From Nigerium sp. (GTDB lineage Bacteria > Actinomycetota > Actinomycetes > Propionibacteriales > Propionibacteriaceae): DNA of 64,000 nucleotides. The notes under the pieces were generated by a model. It made no database searches, was not told the DNA's origin, and saw only the letters and a program-made list of their open reading frames with translations. This document shows positions 54,282 to 63,212 of the stretch, in pieces. The position numbers and the translations under genes were made by a program. The stretch covers positions 558,001 through 622,000 of the forward strand of contig JADJTH010000001.1 in NCBI GenBank assembly GCA_016711325.1, written 5' to 3'. Numbering within the stretch: position 1 is the stretch's first letter; every line of letters starts with the position of its first letter.

Positions 54282-55283
54282 ATGTTCGGTGGGGCTGCAG
54301 TTCTGGTGCTGGTGTCGGTGGTCCTGCTCGCGGTGGGGGTGGTTGTCGTCGGTCGCGGGCGGTTGGGCGGGGACACGGCCACCCTCCGGGTGGTCCGCGG
54401 GGGGGCGGTGATCTACGGCGTCATCGTTCTCATCCTCACCGCCCTTGCGGTGGGGAGCCAGCTCCTCCTCGACACGGTCGAGGTGGCCCTCCCCACCGAG
54501 ACGTTCTGGCCGGTGCTCCCTGAGGGAGTCGAGATGTTCCCCGGCGGCGACGCCCGCTTAGTGGGCGGCGGCTTCACGGAGGCGTTGGCGTCCGTGACCG
54601 GCCTCGGCCTCGCCACCCGGGCGCTGCTCGCCGCCGGGACTCTGGTCCAAGGTCTCACCCAGCTCGCCGTCACCTGGGCGGTGTTCCTCATCGCGCACCG
54701 CCTCCTCGCCGGCGAGCCGTTCCGCCCCGTCGTGCGCAAGGCGGTCCTCGTGGCCGCGGCTGCGCTCATCGGCGGCGGCATCCTGTGGCAGGTGCTCTTC
54801 GGCATCGGGGACTTCATGGCGGCCAAGGAGGTCCTCGGGTCGGTCGGGTGGGGCTGGGACGAGAGCCTCGGGCTGGAAGATCCCTCAGTGCTCCTGCCCG
54901 CGCCGCAACTGCGGCTGACCATCGCGTTCTGGCCGATCTTCAGCGGCCTGGCGCTCGCGGCCGTCGCGGCGGCCTTCCGCTACGGCGAGGAACTCCAGCG
55001 CGACACGGCAGGGGCTCGTCTGATGGTCCCGGCCGAGACTGAGGAGGACACGGGCATCCACTGTCGTCTCGACGCGCTCCTCGCAGACCGCGACATGACT
55101 CTGACCCGGTTGAGCGAACTGGTGGGGGTGAGCGTGGTCAACCTCAGCGTGCTCAAGAACGACCGCGCCCGGGCCGTCCGCTTCTCCACGCTCCGGGCCA
55201 TCTGCCGGGTCCTCAACTGCGAGGTGGGCGAGCTGTTGGTCCTCGACGAGCCGCGACGCCGAGCCGGTTCCGGCGCCTACTGA
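54282..55283 (+). CDS. DUF2975-like membrane protein fused to an XRE-type HTH domain
   Basis: 333-residue protein. Four hydrophobic helices (about residues 3-25, 40-62, 108-140, 150-172) with an extra one near 208-230 fit DUF2975. Residues 255-320 form a small Cro/XRE domain (LDALLADRDMTLTRLSELVGVSVVNLSVLKNDRARAVRFSTLRAICRVLNCEVGELL). In firmicutes, DUF2975 and YozG-type HTH proteins are separate neighbouring genes. Here they are one polypeptide, suggesting a membrane-tethered regulator. AGGGA is 6 nt before ATG 54282. Confidence 0.78.
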   Translation: MFGGAAVLVLVSVVLLAVGVVVVGRGRLGGDTATLRVVRGGAVIYGVIVLILTALAVGSQLLLDTVEVALPTETFWPVLPEGVEMFPGGDARLVGGGFTEALASVTGLGLATRALLAAGTLVQGLTQLAVTWAVFLIAHRLLAGEPFRPVVRKAVLVAAAALIGGGILWQVLFGIGDFMAAKEVLGSVGWGWDESLGLEDPSVLLPAPQLRLTIAFWPIFSGLALAAVAAAFRYGEELQRDTAGARLMVPAETEEDTGIHCRLDALLADRDMTLTRLSELVGVSVVNLSVLKNDRARAVRFSTLRAICRVLNCEVGELLVLDEPRRRAGSGAY

Positions 55284-55441
55284 ACTCAGGGCGGCCGGTT
55301 CTGCCTCTGCGCCGCCGCCAAGGCCACCTTGAGGCTGTGCGCGTCCGCTCGCTTGGACCCGATCGCCTGTCCAGCGGCATCTGGAAGAGGATCATGGAGT
55401 CAGGGAGCGGACGGCGTCCGCAAGGACGCGAAAGGGACCCG

Positions 55442-55699
55442 ATGAGCCGCCGGGCAGCACTGATCGTGTCGGTGGTTCTGGCTGCGGTGGCGCTGGCGGT
55501 CGGGCGGCTGAGGTTCGGCTCTTGTCGCAATCGCGAGGCCCGACGTTCCCGATCTGCTCGATCGGAGCATGTTCTGGGTGGTTGCCTCGGGGGGCTGTTC
55601 GGCGCCCTCGCAATCGCCTGGGGCGTGATCAGCTGGTTCATGGACGAGTTGCGCCTCAGTCTCGAAGCCCAACAGAGGATTATCCGCGAAGCTGAGTAG
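55442..55699 (+). CDS. Small hypothetical membrane protein
   Basis: 85-residue protein with two hydrophobic segments (about residues 4-20 and 41-62) separated by an Arg-rich stretch. AAAGGGA is 5 nt before ATG 55442. No family recognised; a longer in-frame start is possible. Confidence 0.45.
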   Translation: MSRRAALIVSVVLAAVALAVGRLRFGSCRNREARRSRSARSEHVLGGCLGGLFGALAIAWGVISWFMDELRLSLEAQQRIIREAE

Positions 55700-55831
55700 T
55701 TCAGTCCGTCGAAGCCGAAGGTGCTCACGTTTGGGTGGGTGTCGGGTGACAGGCGGCGCCCAGCACAGCGCATGCGCCGTCCCCATTTTCGCTCGCTCTG
55801 GCCTCCGCTGCGGTCGACTAACGCGCGGTCA

Positions 55832-55902
55832 CGCCGCACTGTGCGCGAGGATAGCCTGGCGTCTTTGGCGGTACCCGAGGCGCACACCCGCTATGCCGCG
55901 AT
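55832..55902 (+). repeat. Dispersed palindromic repeat, copy 4
   Basis: Core 55841-55885: GTGCGCGAGGATA ... GTACCCGAGGCGCAC, with the left arm CGCCGCACT and right arm CTATGCCGCG. It lies before the DUF4238 gene end. The rest of 55700-55947 shows no gene. Confidence 0.8.
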
Positions 55903-55947
55903 CCAGATGACGCGGGACACTATGGCGCCCTCTGCGGCCGCTAGATG

Positions 55948-57012
55948 TTATTGGCGGCGCGATGCTGGGCGATCGCTGTCAGCGAGTTCCTGGAATCGCT
56001 TGCCTCGGCGCTCCAGTTCGGCCGCCATCCCAGTGACTAGGGCCATCGTGTCGTCTTCCGTGAGCGTGGAACGCCCAGTAGGCCCATCACTAGCTGAGGG
56101 ATGTACGTCCAACCAGCGCTGTTGCACTCCGAAGCCTGGGGCGAGCACGTCGTAATTCATCAAGAAGCGTGGAAGATTGGATTCCAGGTCCAAGGCCGGT
56201 TCGGCTTTTGGCGTTGGATCGTGGGCAGGATGGAAGAAGACATGCCTAACTGAGGCATCGAGCATCGCTGAGTTCAGGCCCATTGCGTGACCAGGATGGA
56301 GCTTCAACCGATGGTCGCTTCTCAGGCGCCTGTCGGCGGAAGAACTGGCCCTTCCAGGTAGATATAGACATCGGTGAGGGTCGAGCGGTAAGTAAACGTC
56401 CCAGTAGTCGACCGCGGCCTCTTGGTCAGTATGGTCTTGCCCGTTGAGCACTAGGACGGGAACATCGCTCGTCAGCAGGCAGTAGTCCGAGAAGCCAACG
56501 CCCCACGGCCTGGAGAAGATGGTGGCAGCGATTGGCTGGATCATCTCGGCTATGTAGGCGAGATGATGGTTCGCGACCGCGATCTCATCTGGCAGTTGGA
56601 TGCCCGCGATACCAGCGTCTATTGCCAATCTGGTGCGCTGCCGAACCGTTCGAAGGATCTGCGCAGAGATCCACCACGATAACGCTAACCGAACGTCCGC
56701 GCGCGGTGGCCACGTCGGTAGCGCGTCATCATCGGGCCTCTTGCCTCTGTCGAGGATGGACCGAAACGCCGTGGTTGCGGTGCCCTCAATGGCCGAGAAG
56801 AACTCCTCCATATGGTGGTGCGGGACGCCATCCACATCAGTACCCCAGTAGAACCCCGACTCCACCGCGACGTCACCGACGCTCGCCACGAAGGACTTGG
56901 ATAGGTCTCTAGTGCTCACGGCGATCTGGTGCCCGCTGGACCTTGGACGCCCGAAGCGCCTGAGATACATCTGCGGCACGTAGTGATCACGCGTGCTGCC
57001 CACCGGAACCAT
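55948..57012 (-). CDS. DUF4238 protein
   Basis: 354-residue protein beginning with RDHYVPQMYLRRF, the signature of DUF4238 (HYVPQ-x-YL-x-x-F), plus central ILRTVRQRTRL and late FLMNYDVLAPGF regions. Such genes are scattered in genomic islands and phage-defence-rich regions, but no activity is proven. The gene is free of frameshifts, unlike many neighbours. No strong ribosome site precedes ATG 57012. Confidence 0.75.
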   Translation of the reverse strand: MVPVGSTRDHYVPQMYLRRFGRPRSSGHQIAVSTRDLSKSFVASVGDVAVESGFYWGTDVDGVPHHHMEEFFSAIEGTATTAFRSILDRGKRPDDDALPTWPPRADVRLALSWWISAQILRTVRQRTRLAIDAGIAGIQLPDEIAVANHHLAYIAEMIQPIAATIFSRPWGVGFSDYCLLTSDVPVLVLNGQDHTDQEAAVDYWDVYLPLDPHRCLYLPGRASSSADRRLRSDHRLKLHPGHAMGLNSAMLDASVRHVFFHPAHDPTPKAEPALDLESNLPRFLMNYDVLAPGFGVQQRWLDVHPSASDGPTGRSTLTEDDTMALVTGMAAELERRGKRFQELADSDRPASRRQ

Positions 57013-57232
57013 ATACGCGATGCTGGCTGGGGCAGCCCGCGTCCTGCTGTGTCGGACTCCACCCCACAGGGGCCGCCACGACCGACTTAGCCGCGAGGAT
57101 GAGCCTTACAGCACATCCGGGCCTGGTGCCGAGCAGCGCAAGTCCTGCGCTTCTGGGACACCGACTTGCGCAACTACACAGCCGCCTGCGTCAAGACCTC
57201 AAGGACGGGCTCGGCGCGGCCGGACAGATCGT

Positions 57233-57364
57233 TTAGCCGCCCGAGCAGTCGGGCTTGCGGGGCCCGGGCTGGACGTCCTTGTCCCGGCTGTTCTTGGTGC
57301 GTTCGTACTGCGAGTCGGTGGTAGGGACCCGTTTCCGCTCGGCGGACTTCTCGTCGTCGCTCAC
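57233..57364 (-). CDS. Tiny hydrophilic protein with TTDSxY motif (43 aa)
   Basis: 43-residue charged protein with KRVPTTDSQYERTKN. GTG 57364 overlaps the stop of the preceding 56-residue gene (GTGA). It shares TTDSxYxxxK with that gene, so the two may have arisen by duplication. No family recognised. Confidence 0.5.
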   Translation of the reverse strand: MSDDEKSAERKRVPTTDSQYERTKNSRDKDVQPGPRKPDCSGG

Positions 57365-57531
57365 CTGCGGTCCTTCAGAACGCGGCCACGGTCCGGGGGC
57401 GGGACGACGACTGGGGTTTCGCCGTGCTTGATCGTGTCGTAGGACGAGTCGGTGGTCACGATGCGGCCGGGCGGCTGCAGGGTTGGAGCCCATGGTGGCG
57501 CGGGAGGAGGTGTCGGCTGTTCGTCGGGCAC
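57361..57531 (-). CDS. Small Pro-rich protein with TTDSxY motif (56 aa)
   Basis: 56-residue protein: Pro-rich N-terminus (DEQPTPPPAPPWAP), then GRIVTTDSSYDTIKHGE and a basic end. GTG 57531 has AAAGG upstream and lies 13 bp past the membrane protein stop. Coupled to the next tiny gene by GTGA. Probably part of one operon with the membrane protein; function unknown. Confidence 0.55.
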   Translation of the reverse strand: MPDEQPTPPPAPPWAPTLQPPGRIVTTDSSYDTIKHGETPVVVPPPDRGRVLKDRR

Positions 57532-57544
57532 TGGCGGAGCCTTT

Positions 57545-58129
57545 CTACGGGATGACGGCGACGAGAAACATGAGGACCATGGGGGCGGCGAACGTGAAGC
57601 GCGAGCGCCTTGTAGGCGGCCTCCAGCCGGTCCATGCGGAGGTTGGCCGCGTCGCGCGAGTGGTCGACGGGGACTTCGCATCCGGATGCTTCGCGTTCAG
57701 CAGGTCGGCGGCGAACTGGTTCACGGGGATGGGCGTGGTGCGTCCGGCATCGTGCGCGGCCGCGAGCTCGCGCAGCTCCCCGATGGCGGGCATCCCGTTC
57801 TCGCGTGCGCGGGGCAGGAGCGCTAGCAGGGCGAGCCAGGCGGTGACCAGCCCCGACAGGAGGACGACGCCCATCCCAACCTGCTGCCAGCACTGCGCCC
57901 GTCCGGGCATGCCCTTCAGGACAAAGGTGACAACTGTGCCGGTGAACGCGAGCACGGCCGCCGCCATCTTCTGCGCGGAGTCGCTGCGCTTCTCGTGCTG
58001 CTCGATGAGCCAGCGTGCCTGGTCGAGGATCTCGGCGGCGTTCTTCCTATCCGTGTCGGGGTCGTACCCCGCGTCCGCGGCCGGCTTGTCGTCGCTCGCC
58101 GCGCGCCCGGTCCTGCCCGTCCAGAGCAC
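57545..58129 (-). CDS. Three-helix membrane protein with compensating frameshifts
   Basis: 194-residue protein: a soluble helix (AAEILDQARWLIEQHEKRS), two hydrophobic helices (about residues 57-75 and 84-104), a soluble part and a last hydrophobic helix. Between about 57605 and 57675 the sequence reads as scrambled STTRATRPTSAW..., while the next frame gives a natural VDHSRDAANLRMDRLEAAYKAL. One base missing and one extra restore the frame. Topology resembles small membrane effectors such as Pycsar/SLATT types, but no such partner gene is seen. AGGGAGG precedes GTG 58129. Confidence 0.6.
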   Translation of the reverse strand: MLWTGRTGRAASDDKPAADAGYDPDTDRKNAAEILDQARWLIEQHEKRSDSAQKMAAAVLAFTGTVVTFVLKGMPGRAQCWQQVGMGVVLLSGLVTAWLALLALLPRARENGMPAIGELRELAAAHDAGRTTPIPVNQFAADLLNAKHPDAKSPSTTRATRPTSAWTGWRPPTRRSRFTFAAPMVLMFLVAVIP

Positions 58130-58994
58130 CCCGACCTCCCTCGTGGTCCGTCCGGCAACAGGTTAGCGACACCGACCGACACGATCCCGGGACCGTCGGA
58201 CAGGGCTCCGTCGGCGGGTCTGCTGCTCCGAGGGCGCCGGGGCGGGAGGACCGGACTTTGTGGCGGAGAGGGTACGGGCCGCGCAAGTGGGCCGACGCGC
58301 ACGCGGTGGACGGGTTCCGGTTGGCTGTTGTGATTGTTGATTTGACCCGACCGAGGGCCGACGTTCGTCGTGGCCATCGGGCTTGCACACGATCTCGACG
58401 GCGCTTGAAGACTGGGCCCCCCAACATCCGCTCATGCCGCCGACCGCGCGCTCGGTTCTGCCGAGCAGCGACGGGCACCGACGTCGCGCTGGCTCGGGAG
58501 CGCGGGGTCGGTCGGGACGCGAGACTCCATGGCGCTCAAGCGCGCGTACGACCTGGCGTCCGTCGCGGTCATCGACCCGACGTTCTCGGGGCGAGAACCG
58601 CTGATGACCTGCGTGGCGCGTCGGAGTCCCTATGTGGGAGCCAGCGACCAGCGTCGTCGCGTCAGCTGAGGTCAACTACATCCACCGGCGTCACACTGTG
58701 AAGGGGCTCCGTCACGCAACTGCCCGTAGTGTTTGTCCATGCACCTCCGCGAGACGCTTCCCGATCACGGCGAAGGCGACCTGCTGGGCGCTCTCCCGCA
58801 TGCGCGCGTCCACGCTGGCCGTCACGCGAACCTCCGAGTGGCGCGGCACATTCGACACCTGGGCGATATCGGCGGCGCCTGATTCCTCACGGGGGCTGCA
58901 TCGGTGGTGTTCCAGGCATGGCAATTCGACATCGTTCGCAGGCCCATTGCGCGACCATGGAACCTGACGGCTGCGTGGGAAAGGTAGGCCGACG
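58130..58994. other. Non-coding or decayed stretch
   Basis: No gene can be supported. At 58423-58440 there is a half-copy of the palindromic repeat's left arm (AACATCCGCTCATGCCGC). A 48-codon frame from ATG 58529 begins ALKRAYDLAS, which recalls the start of DUF488 proteins, and may be a remnant. The end should hold the promoter of the DUF2510 gene. Confidence 0.45.
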
Positions 58995-59945
58995 GTGACG
59001 TCAGGAGACAGCGTCCGCAGGCAGTTCGACGTTCGCAAGGACGACGGAAGCCGATGGCTCATGCAATTCACCGAGAAGGGCGTGCGATGGGTGCGCCAGT
59101 CCGACCGTGCTGGGAAGGCATCCCAGCTAGGAAAGGCAGCCCTCCCCGACGAGCTCCTGCCGGTGCTCGGGCTGGTCGCAGTCGCCGCCATCCCCATCGT
59201 CCTGCTCCTAGGGCACAGCGAGCGTGTCCAGCAACAGCGCCAGATCGAGGCCGACAACGCACGTGCCCGCGCCATCGAGGCGGCCGAACGCCAGGTGCAC
59301 CTCAAGATCGAGCTCGCCCGGGCCCGCGCCCAGGAGGCCGCCGCCCTGCGCGCGCAGCAGTACCCCGTGGCGGGGTGGCTGACGGACGGTAGGGGCACCG
59401 TACGCTGGTGGGACGGCGCCCGCTGGACGGAACACGTCCTCTACGCCATCCCGACACCGGCGCCGCAGCAAGCGATTGCGTCCTCGGGGGTGATCCAGCA
59501 GCCTGATCAGCTGCGCGTCCCTAGCGTCGAGATGTCGTTCGACGAGTGGCGCGCCCGGCTGCAGTCCTGCTTCCGCGAACGGGTCCTGACTGAGATCGAG
59601 TGGCGCTTCCTGATGGCAGCTCGCATCACCGACGGCAGCGCCGAGGCCACGCAACTTCAGGGCTATCTGCGCTCCGTAACCGCGCAGGAGTTCTCGGCCC
59701 GGCTGGATCGCGCCCTGACTCAAGGGGGCCCCCAAGTTTACTCCAGCCTCAAGGCAGCCGCGAGCGGCCAGCCCTTCAGCTACTACGGCTTCCCCCAGCG
59801 CACGACGAGTCACTCGTGCCCGTCCCCCGCGGCCGCCAGACTTGGCCACCGAAGCCCCCGAAGCCGGATTGGTATGACGACGGCACAGGCCACTGGCGCT
59901 GGTGGGACGGCCGCGCCTGGACCGAGCACCGCGCCTGACACTTAG
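58995..59945 (+). CDS. DUF2510 membrane protein, C-terminus frameshifted
   Basis: 316-residue product: N-terminal domain, one hydrophobic helix (about residues 55-72), a coiled-coil (QQQRQIEADNARARAIEAA), then a DUF2510 motif (GWLTDGRGTVRWWDGARWTEHV). After YYGFP the frame turns low-complexity. In the +2 frame a second DUF2510 follows (PDWYDDGTGHWRWWDGRAWTEH, ending at 59938). The CCCCC at 59792-59796 probably lost one C. The intact ancestor thus had two DUF2510 domains. Function unknown. Confidence 0.7.
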   Translation: MTSGDSVRRQFDVRKDDGSRWLMQFTEKGVRWVRQSDRAGKASQLGKAALPDELLPVLGLVAVAAIPIVLLLGHSERVQQQRQIEADNARARAIEAAERQVHLKIELARARAQEAAALRAQQYPVAGWLTDGRGTVRWWDGARWTEHVLYAIPTPAPQQAIASSGVIQQPDQLRVPSVEMSFDEWRARLQSCFRERVLTEIEWRFLMAARITDGSAEATQLQGYLRSVTAQEFSARLDRALTQGGPQVYSSLKAAASGQPFSYYGFPQRTTSHSCPSPAAARLGHRSPRSRIGMTTAQATGAGGTAAPGPSTAPDT

Positions 59946-60628
59946 GGGTGGGTGCGGCCTCGGCGAATGACCCTTCGCAGCAGGACGACAGCCACGATCG
60001 TCAGGGCCAGGCTCGCCAGTTCGACCACGCCTAGGGCCGTGAGGCTGTCAGCGGTGGACAAGTCACCGACCACCGCACGCGCCAGGACCGTCAGGCCGCC
60101 CAGCACGATCGGCCAGGCGAACAACCCCAGGGCCACCCAACCGACGGTCCCGCGGTGCTTGTGGTACCCCGCTAGCGGCAAGCCAGCGTAATCTCGCTGG
60201 CCGCCGAAAGCCGTGATCAGGATGTCGGCCAACCACCACATCCCGAGCCCACCGAACGTCACCGCCTTCTTGATCGCGGTGTCGCGCTTGCCAAGGTAAA
60301 AGCGGTCGGCGCCGAACATCCCGAAGAAGATCGACAGCAGGAGCGTGACCGCCCACGACTTCTCGGTCGACTCCACGTAGACGTCAGCCAAGAGCGGCTG
60401 TGGCGGGCCCGCCGCGCCAGGACCGGGCGGGAAGTACGGCGCCGTCCCCTGCACGAAAGTGAGCGGAGGCTGTCCGTATGGCGTCCCCAAAATGGACGGC
60501 GCCGCCGGCTCCGGGGACATCGACTGTTGCGCATGGGCGGACGGTGGCCTGCGGGGCGGTGGGGGCGCATCCGGCTGAGGGCGGAAGCTGCCCTGGTCAC
60601 CAGGTGAATTCCACCGCTGCTGAGTCAT
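59942..60628 (-). CDS. TM2-domain membrane protein
   Basis: 228-residue protein. A Pro/Gln-rich N-terminal 90 residues are followed by a TM2 domain (KSWAVTLLLSIFFGMFGADRFYLGKR and LKKA-like IKKAVTFGGLGMWWLADI), and further hydrophobic helices at the end. AGGAG lies 6-7 nt before ATG 60628. TM2 proteins occur beside DUF2510 proteins in actinobacteria; the two genes here are convergent with ends overlapping by four bases. Confidence 0.8.
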   Translation of the reverse strand: MTQQRWNSPGDQGSFRPQPDAPPPPRRPPSAHAQQSMSPEPAAPSILGTPYGQPPLTFVQGTAPYFPPGPGAAGPPQPLLADVYVESTEKSWAVTLLLSIFFGMFGADRFYLGKRDTAIKKAVTFGGLGMWWLADILITAFGGQRDYAGLPLAGYHKHRGTVGWVALGLFAWPIVLGGLTVLARAVVGDLSTADSLTALGVVELASLALTIVAVVLLRRVIRRGRTHP

Positions 60629-60800
60629 CGATCGCTCCTGGCTTTCGGGGCTGTCCATTCAGGCTAACGCTAGCCGGGATTTCTCCTTCTGGAGACCCTT
60701 CCTTGGATACCCTCACGGGTCGAACTGGGATGACGGAGCCTCGCCGTTCGCTTCTGACCAGTCAGCGAGGCCCGGGTTGATGACCCACCATCGAAACCCA

Positions 60801-60877
60801 GAACATCCTGAATTGCCGCATGGTGCGCGAGGGTGGCCTGTCGGCTTTGCGGTACCCGAGGCGCGCTCTATGCCGCG
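60801..60877 (+). repeat. Dispersed palindromic repeat, copy 5 (best arms)
   Basis: Left arm GAACATCCTGAATTGCCGCA (60801-60820), core GTGCGCGAGGGTG ... GGTACCCGAGGCGCGC (60823-60866), right arm CTATGCCGCG. The 5' end of the decayed sensor kinase lies just after. Confidence 0.8.
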
Positions 60878-60939
60878 CCGGGTGCGTTCGACCGCCGATG
60901 TGCACAGGCGGCTGGTGGCACGCTCTCACCGTGGTTGCC

Positions 60940-62446
60940 GGTGTTGGAGGCAGGCTACTGGAACCCAGGTGGCCTGGTGGGTGAACTGGGCGCCGGCTGC
61001 CTGCCTTGTCGGCCCGGTCCTGCGCCTGCCGGATCAACCGGCCCCGGCACGGACTGTCCGACGGCTGTCTGTCGCTACCTGGATCGTGACGGTCGGGTTG
61101 CTGGTTGTCGCAGGCCTGTTCTGGGACCCGGCGATGAACGGGTACTCCGGGCCGTCGCGGTGGCTCACTCTGGTGGCGTCGGAGCCCGCGTACTGGGCTG
61201 TGGTAACAGCGATCTGCGTGGCGTTCGCTCCGGTCGCGGTCGGGGCCACGGTGGCGCAGGTAGGCCGGCTTCGGCGTGCCGCCGGGCCAGGTCGACGGGC
61301 CGTCCGCCTGCTTACGTGGTCGTCGATCGCGATGACGTGGGGCTTTGGAGGCACGGTTCGTTCTGAATGTCATTGTGTGGGCCCCTTGGGAAGTGCGGAT
61401 GGTCGTGGACAGCGCCCATCTGATCCTCTCGTCAGCCGTGGTCCTGGTCGTCCTGGGGGTGGCGATCGCGGCGAACTGGCGCCGGGCGGGGTTCCTGGAT
61501 GCGCTGCTGGCGGCCGGTGGGGATGCCGTAGCGATCGAGGCGGTCCTCGGCAGGTATGTCGCCGAACCGACGCTTCGGTTGCGGTTCTGCACCGAGGAGG
61601 GCTGGATGGATGCCGCGGGGCGTCCGGTGGCCCATGCGTCCCCGTCGGCGGGCCGGGTGTTCCGCCCGATCGTGGTCGAGCCGGCCGGTCCTGCGGTGGT
61701 GGCCGACCTGGACGCGGGGTCGACTCCGAGAGTAGGGCGGTCGGGTCACTGCTGGACGCCGCGGGCGTGGTGCTCGCGCGGGCGCGGCTGTCGGTGCAGC
61801 AGGCGGCCCAGGCGGTCGAGTTGCGGGCGTCGCGGGCGCGGATCGTGGAGGCGGGCGTCCAGCAGCGCCGCCAGCTGGAGCGTGACCTGCACGACGGCGC
61901 CCAGCAGCATCTGCTGGCCGCCCAGGCGGCGCTGGCGCGAGCCGGGCTGGGCGGCGAGCCGGAGGCGGTAGCCGACGCGATCGCGTTCGCCCAGTCGCGT
62001 CTGACCACGACGATGGCCGAGCTGCGCGGGCTGGCGCGCGGGCAGCACCCGGCCCTGCTCTCCCAGGCGGGGCTGGCGTCCGCGCTGGGCTCGCTGGTGC
62101 AGCTGTCCGACCGCGTCCACGTGGACGCCGCTGGGCTGGACGGCCGCCGCTTCGCTCCGGTGGTCGAGGCGACGGCATGGTTCGTGGCGTCCGAGGGCGT
62201 GGTGAACGCCCTGAAGTACACCGACGACGGGGCGGGCACCGTGACCGCCGATGTCGCCGGCGTCCTGCGGGTCGGCATCGCGGACGCCGGTGGCGGCGGT
62301 GCCGACTTCGCCCCGGCGGCGGGCTCGCCGGGCTGCGCGACCGGGTGCGGGGCGCCGGGGGCACCTTGGATCTCGACAGCCGCGCCGGTGTCGGCACCAC
62401 CTTGACCGTGACCCTGCCCGCGACAGGCCCCGAGGAGGACCGGTGA
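60940..62446 (+). pseudogene. Two-component sensor histidine kinase, decayed
   Basis: Parts of a NarL-type kinase lie in three frames: membrane helices (WIVTVGLLVVAGLFW; VVTAICVAFAPVAVG) up to about 61340, another frame to about 61735 (SAVVLVVLGVAIAANW; VLGRYVAEPTLRLRF), back to the first frame for the dimerisation box ERDLHDGAQQHLL and the N-box SEGVVNALKYTDD, then a third shift near 62320 (GLAGLRDRVRGAGG to the end). The N-terminus is cut near repeat copy 5. At least three indels rule out function. Confidence 0.88.
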
Positions 62447-62808
62447 GTGAACCGTTGACGGTCGCGCTCTGCGACGACTCCGGCATCTTCCGTCAGGGGG
62501 TGGCGATGCTGCTGGAAGCCTCCGGCATCGTCGTCACGGCCTCGACCGGGTCCGGCCCCGAACTCCAAGCCGTCCTGCGAAAGGGCCTCCCGGACGCGGT
62601 GCTGTTGGACATGCGGATGCCGCCGACCCACACTGACGAGGGCATCGCCGTGGCCGCCGAACTGCGCCGCGAGCACCCCGGCCTGGGGATCCTGGTGTTC
62701 TCCGGCGCCAGAACCACGCGGTTGCCCGTCACGGCGCAGCGCCGGTCATGGGGAGACCAGACCCACCCCCGCCTTGAAGGCCTGCTGGCCGTTCCGCGCC
62801 GGAGTTGA
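62443..62808 (+). pseudogene. LuxR/NarL-type response regulator, truncated
   Basis: GTG 62443 overlaps the kinase stop (GTGA). The receiver domain is recognisable (VALCDDSGIFRQGVAMLLEASG; phospho-Asp in AVLLDMRMPP) up to GLGILVFSGA, where it changes to unrelated sequence at about 62710. The rest of the receiver and the LuxR-type DNA-binding domain are missing. Confidence 0.85.
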
Positions 62809-63212
62809 CGCCGAATCAGTGATCGGCTGCCCCCAATGGTTGGGTCCCCACCGGCGAAAGACCCGGCCCGGCTTGCGGAACGACCGATGAGAGCGAGATC
62901 CCAGTCGACGCCTTCGCCAACAAGGTGGGCGACCGGGCCAAGGAGGTGTATGGGCTGGCCCAGGTACTCGTGCTTGACCCCGCTGCCACGAGGGCATGCG
63001 CCGCCCAGGTCGGAGTACGGTTTCGCAGGGCCGGTGTGGACGATCCGGACGCACCAGCCGCATGTTCGCTTCGATGATCCAGACGACGCCCGCCGGCACC
63101 GCATCCTCAGGACGAGCACTCTGGGCACCCGCAAGGACTAAGGCCATCCAGCACCTCCTGGGGACGTGGCTCGCACCCAGGGCGCGACCCGAGCGGAGGA
63201 CCCGTCCTGAGG
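62809..63212. other. Decayed stretch without a recognisable gene
   Basis: Only short frames are present. One open stretch (about 62896-63078) reads EIPVDAFANKVGDRAKEVYGLAQVLVL-like sequence with normal codon use but has no start or family match. Confidence 0.35.

Noticed and set aside
57013..57232. Small gene between DUF4238 and the tiny-protein operon
   Set aside because: No frame here has a plausible start, ribosome site or composition; it is left as an intergenic stretch.
45619..60877. Classical integron attC sites
   Set aside because: The repeats lack RYYYAAC/GTTRRRY core sites, gene directions are mixed and no integron integrase is present. Only the looser cassette-array idea is kept.
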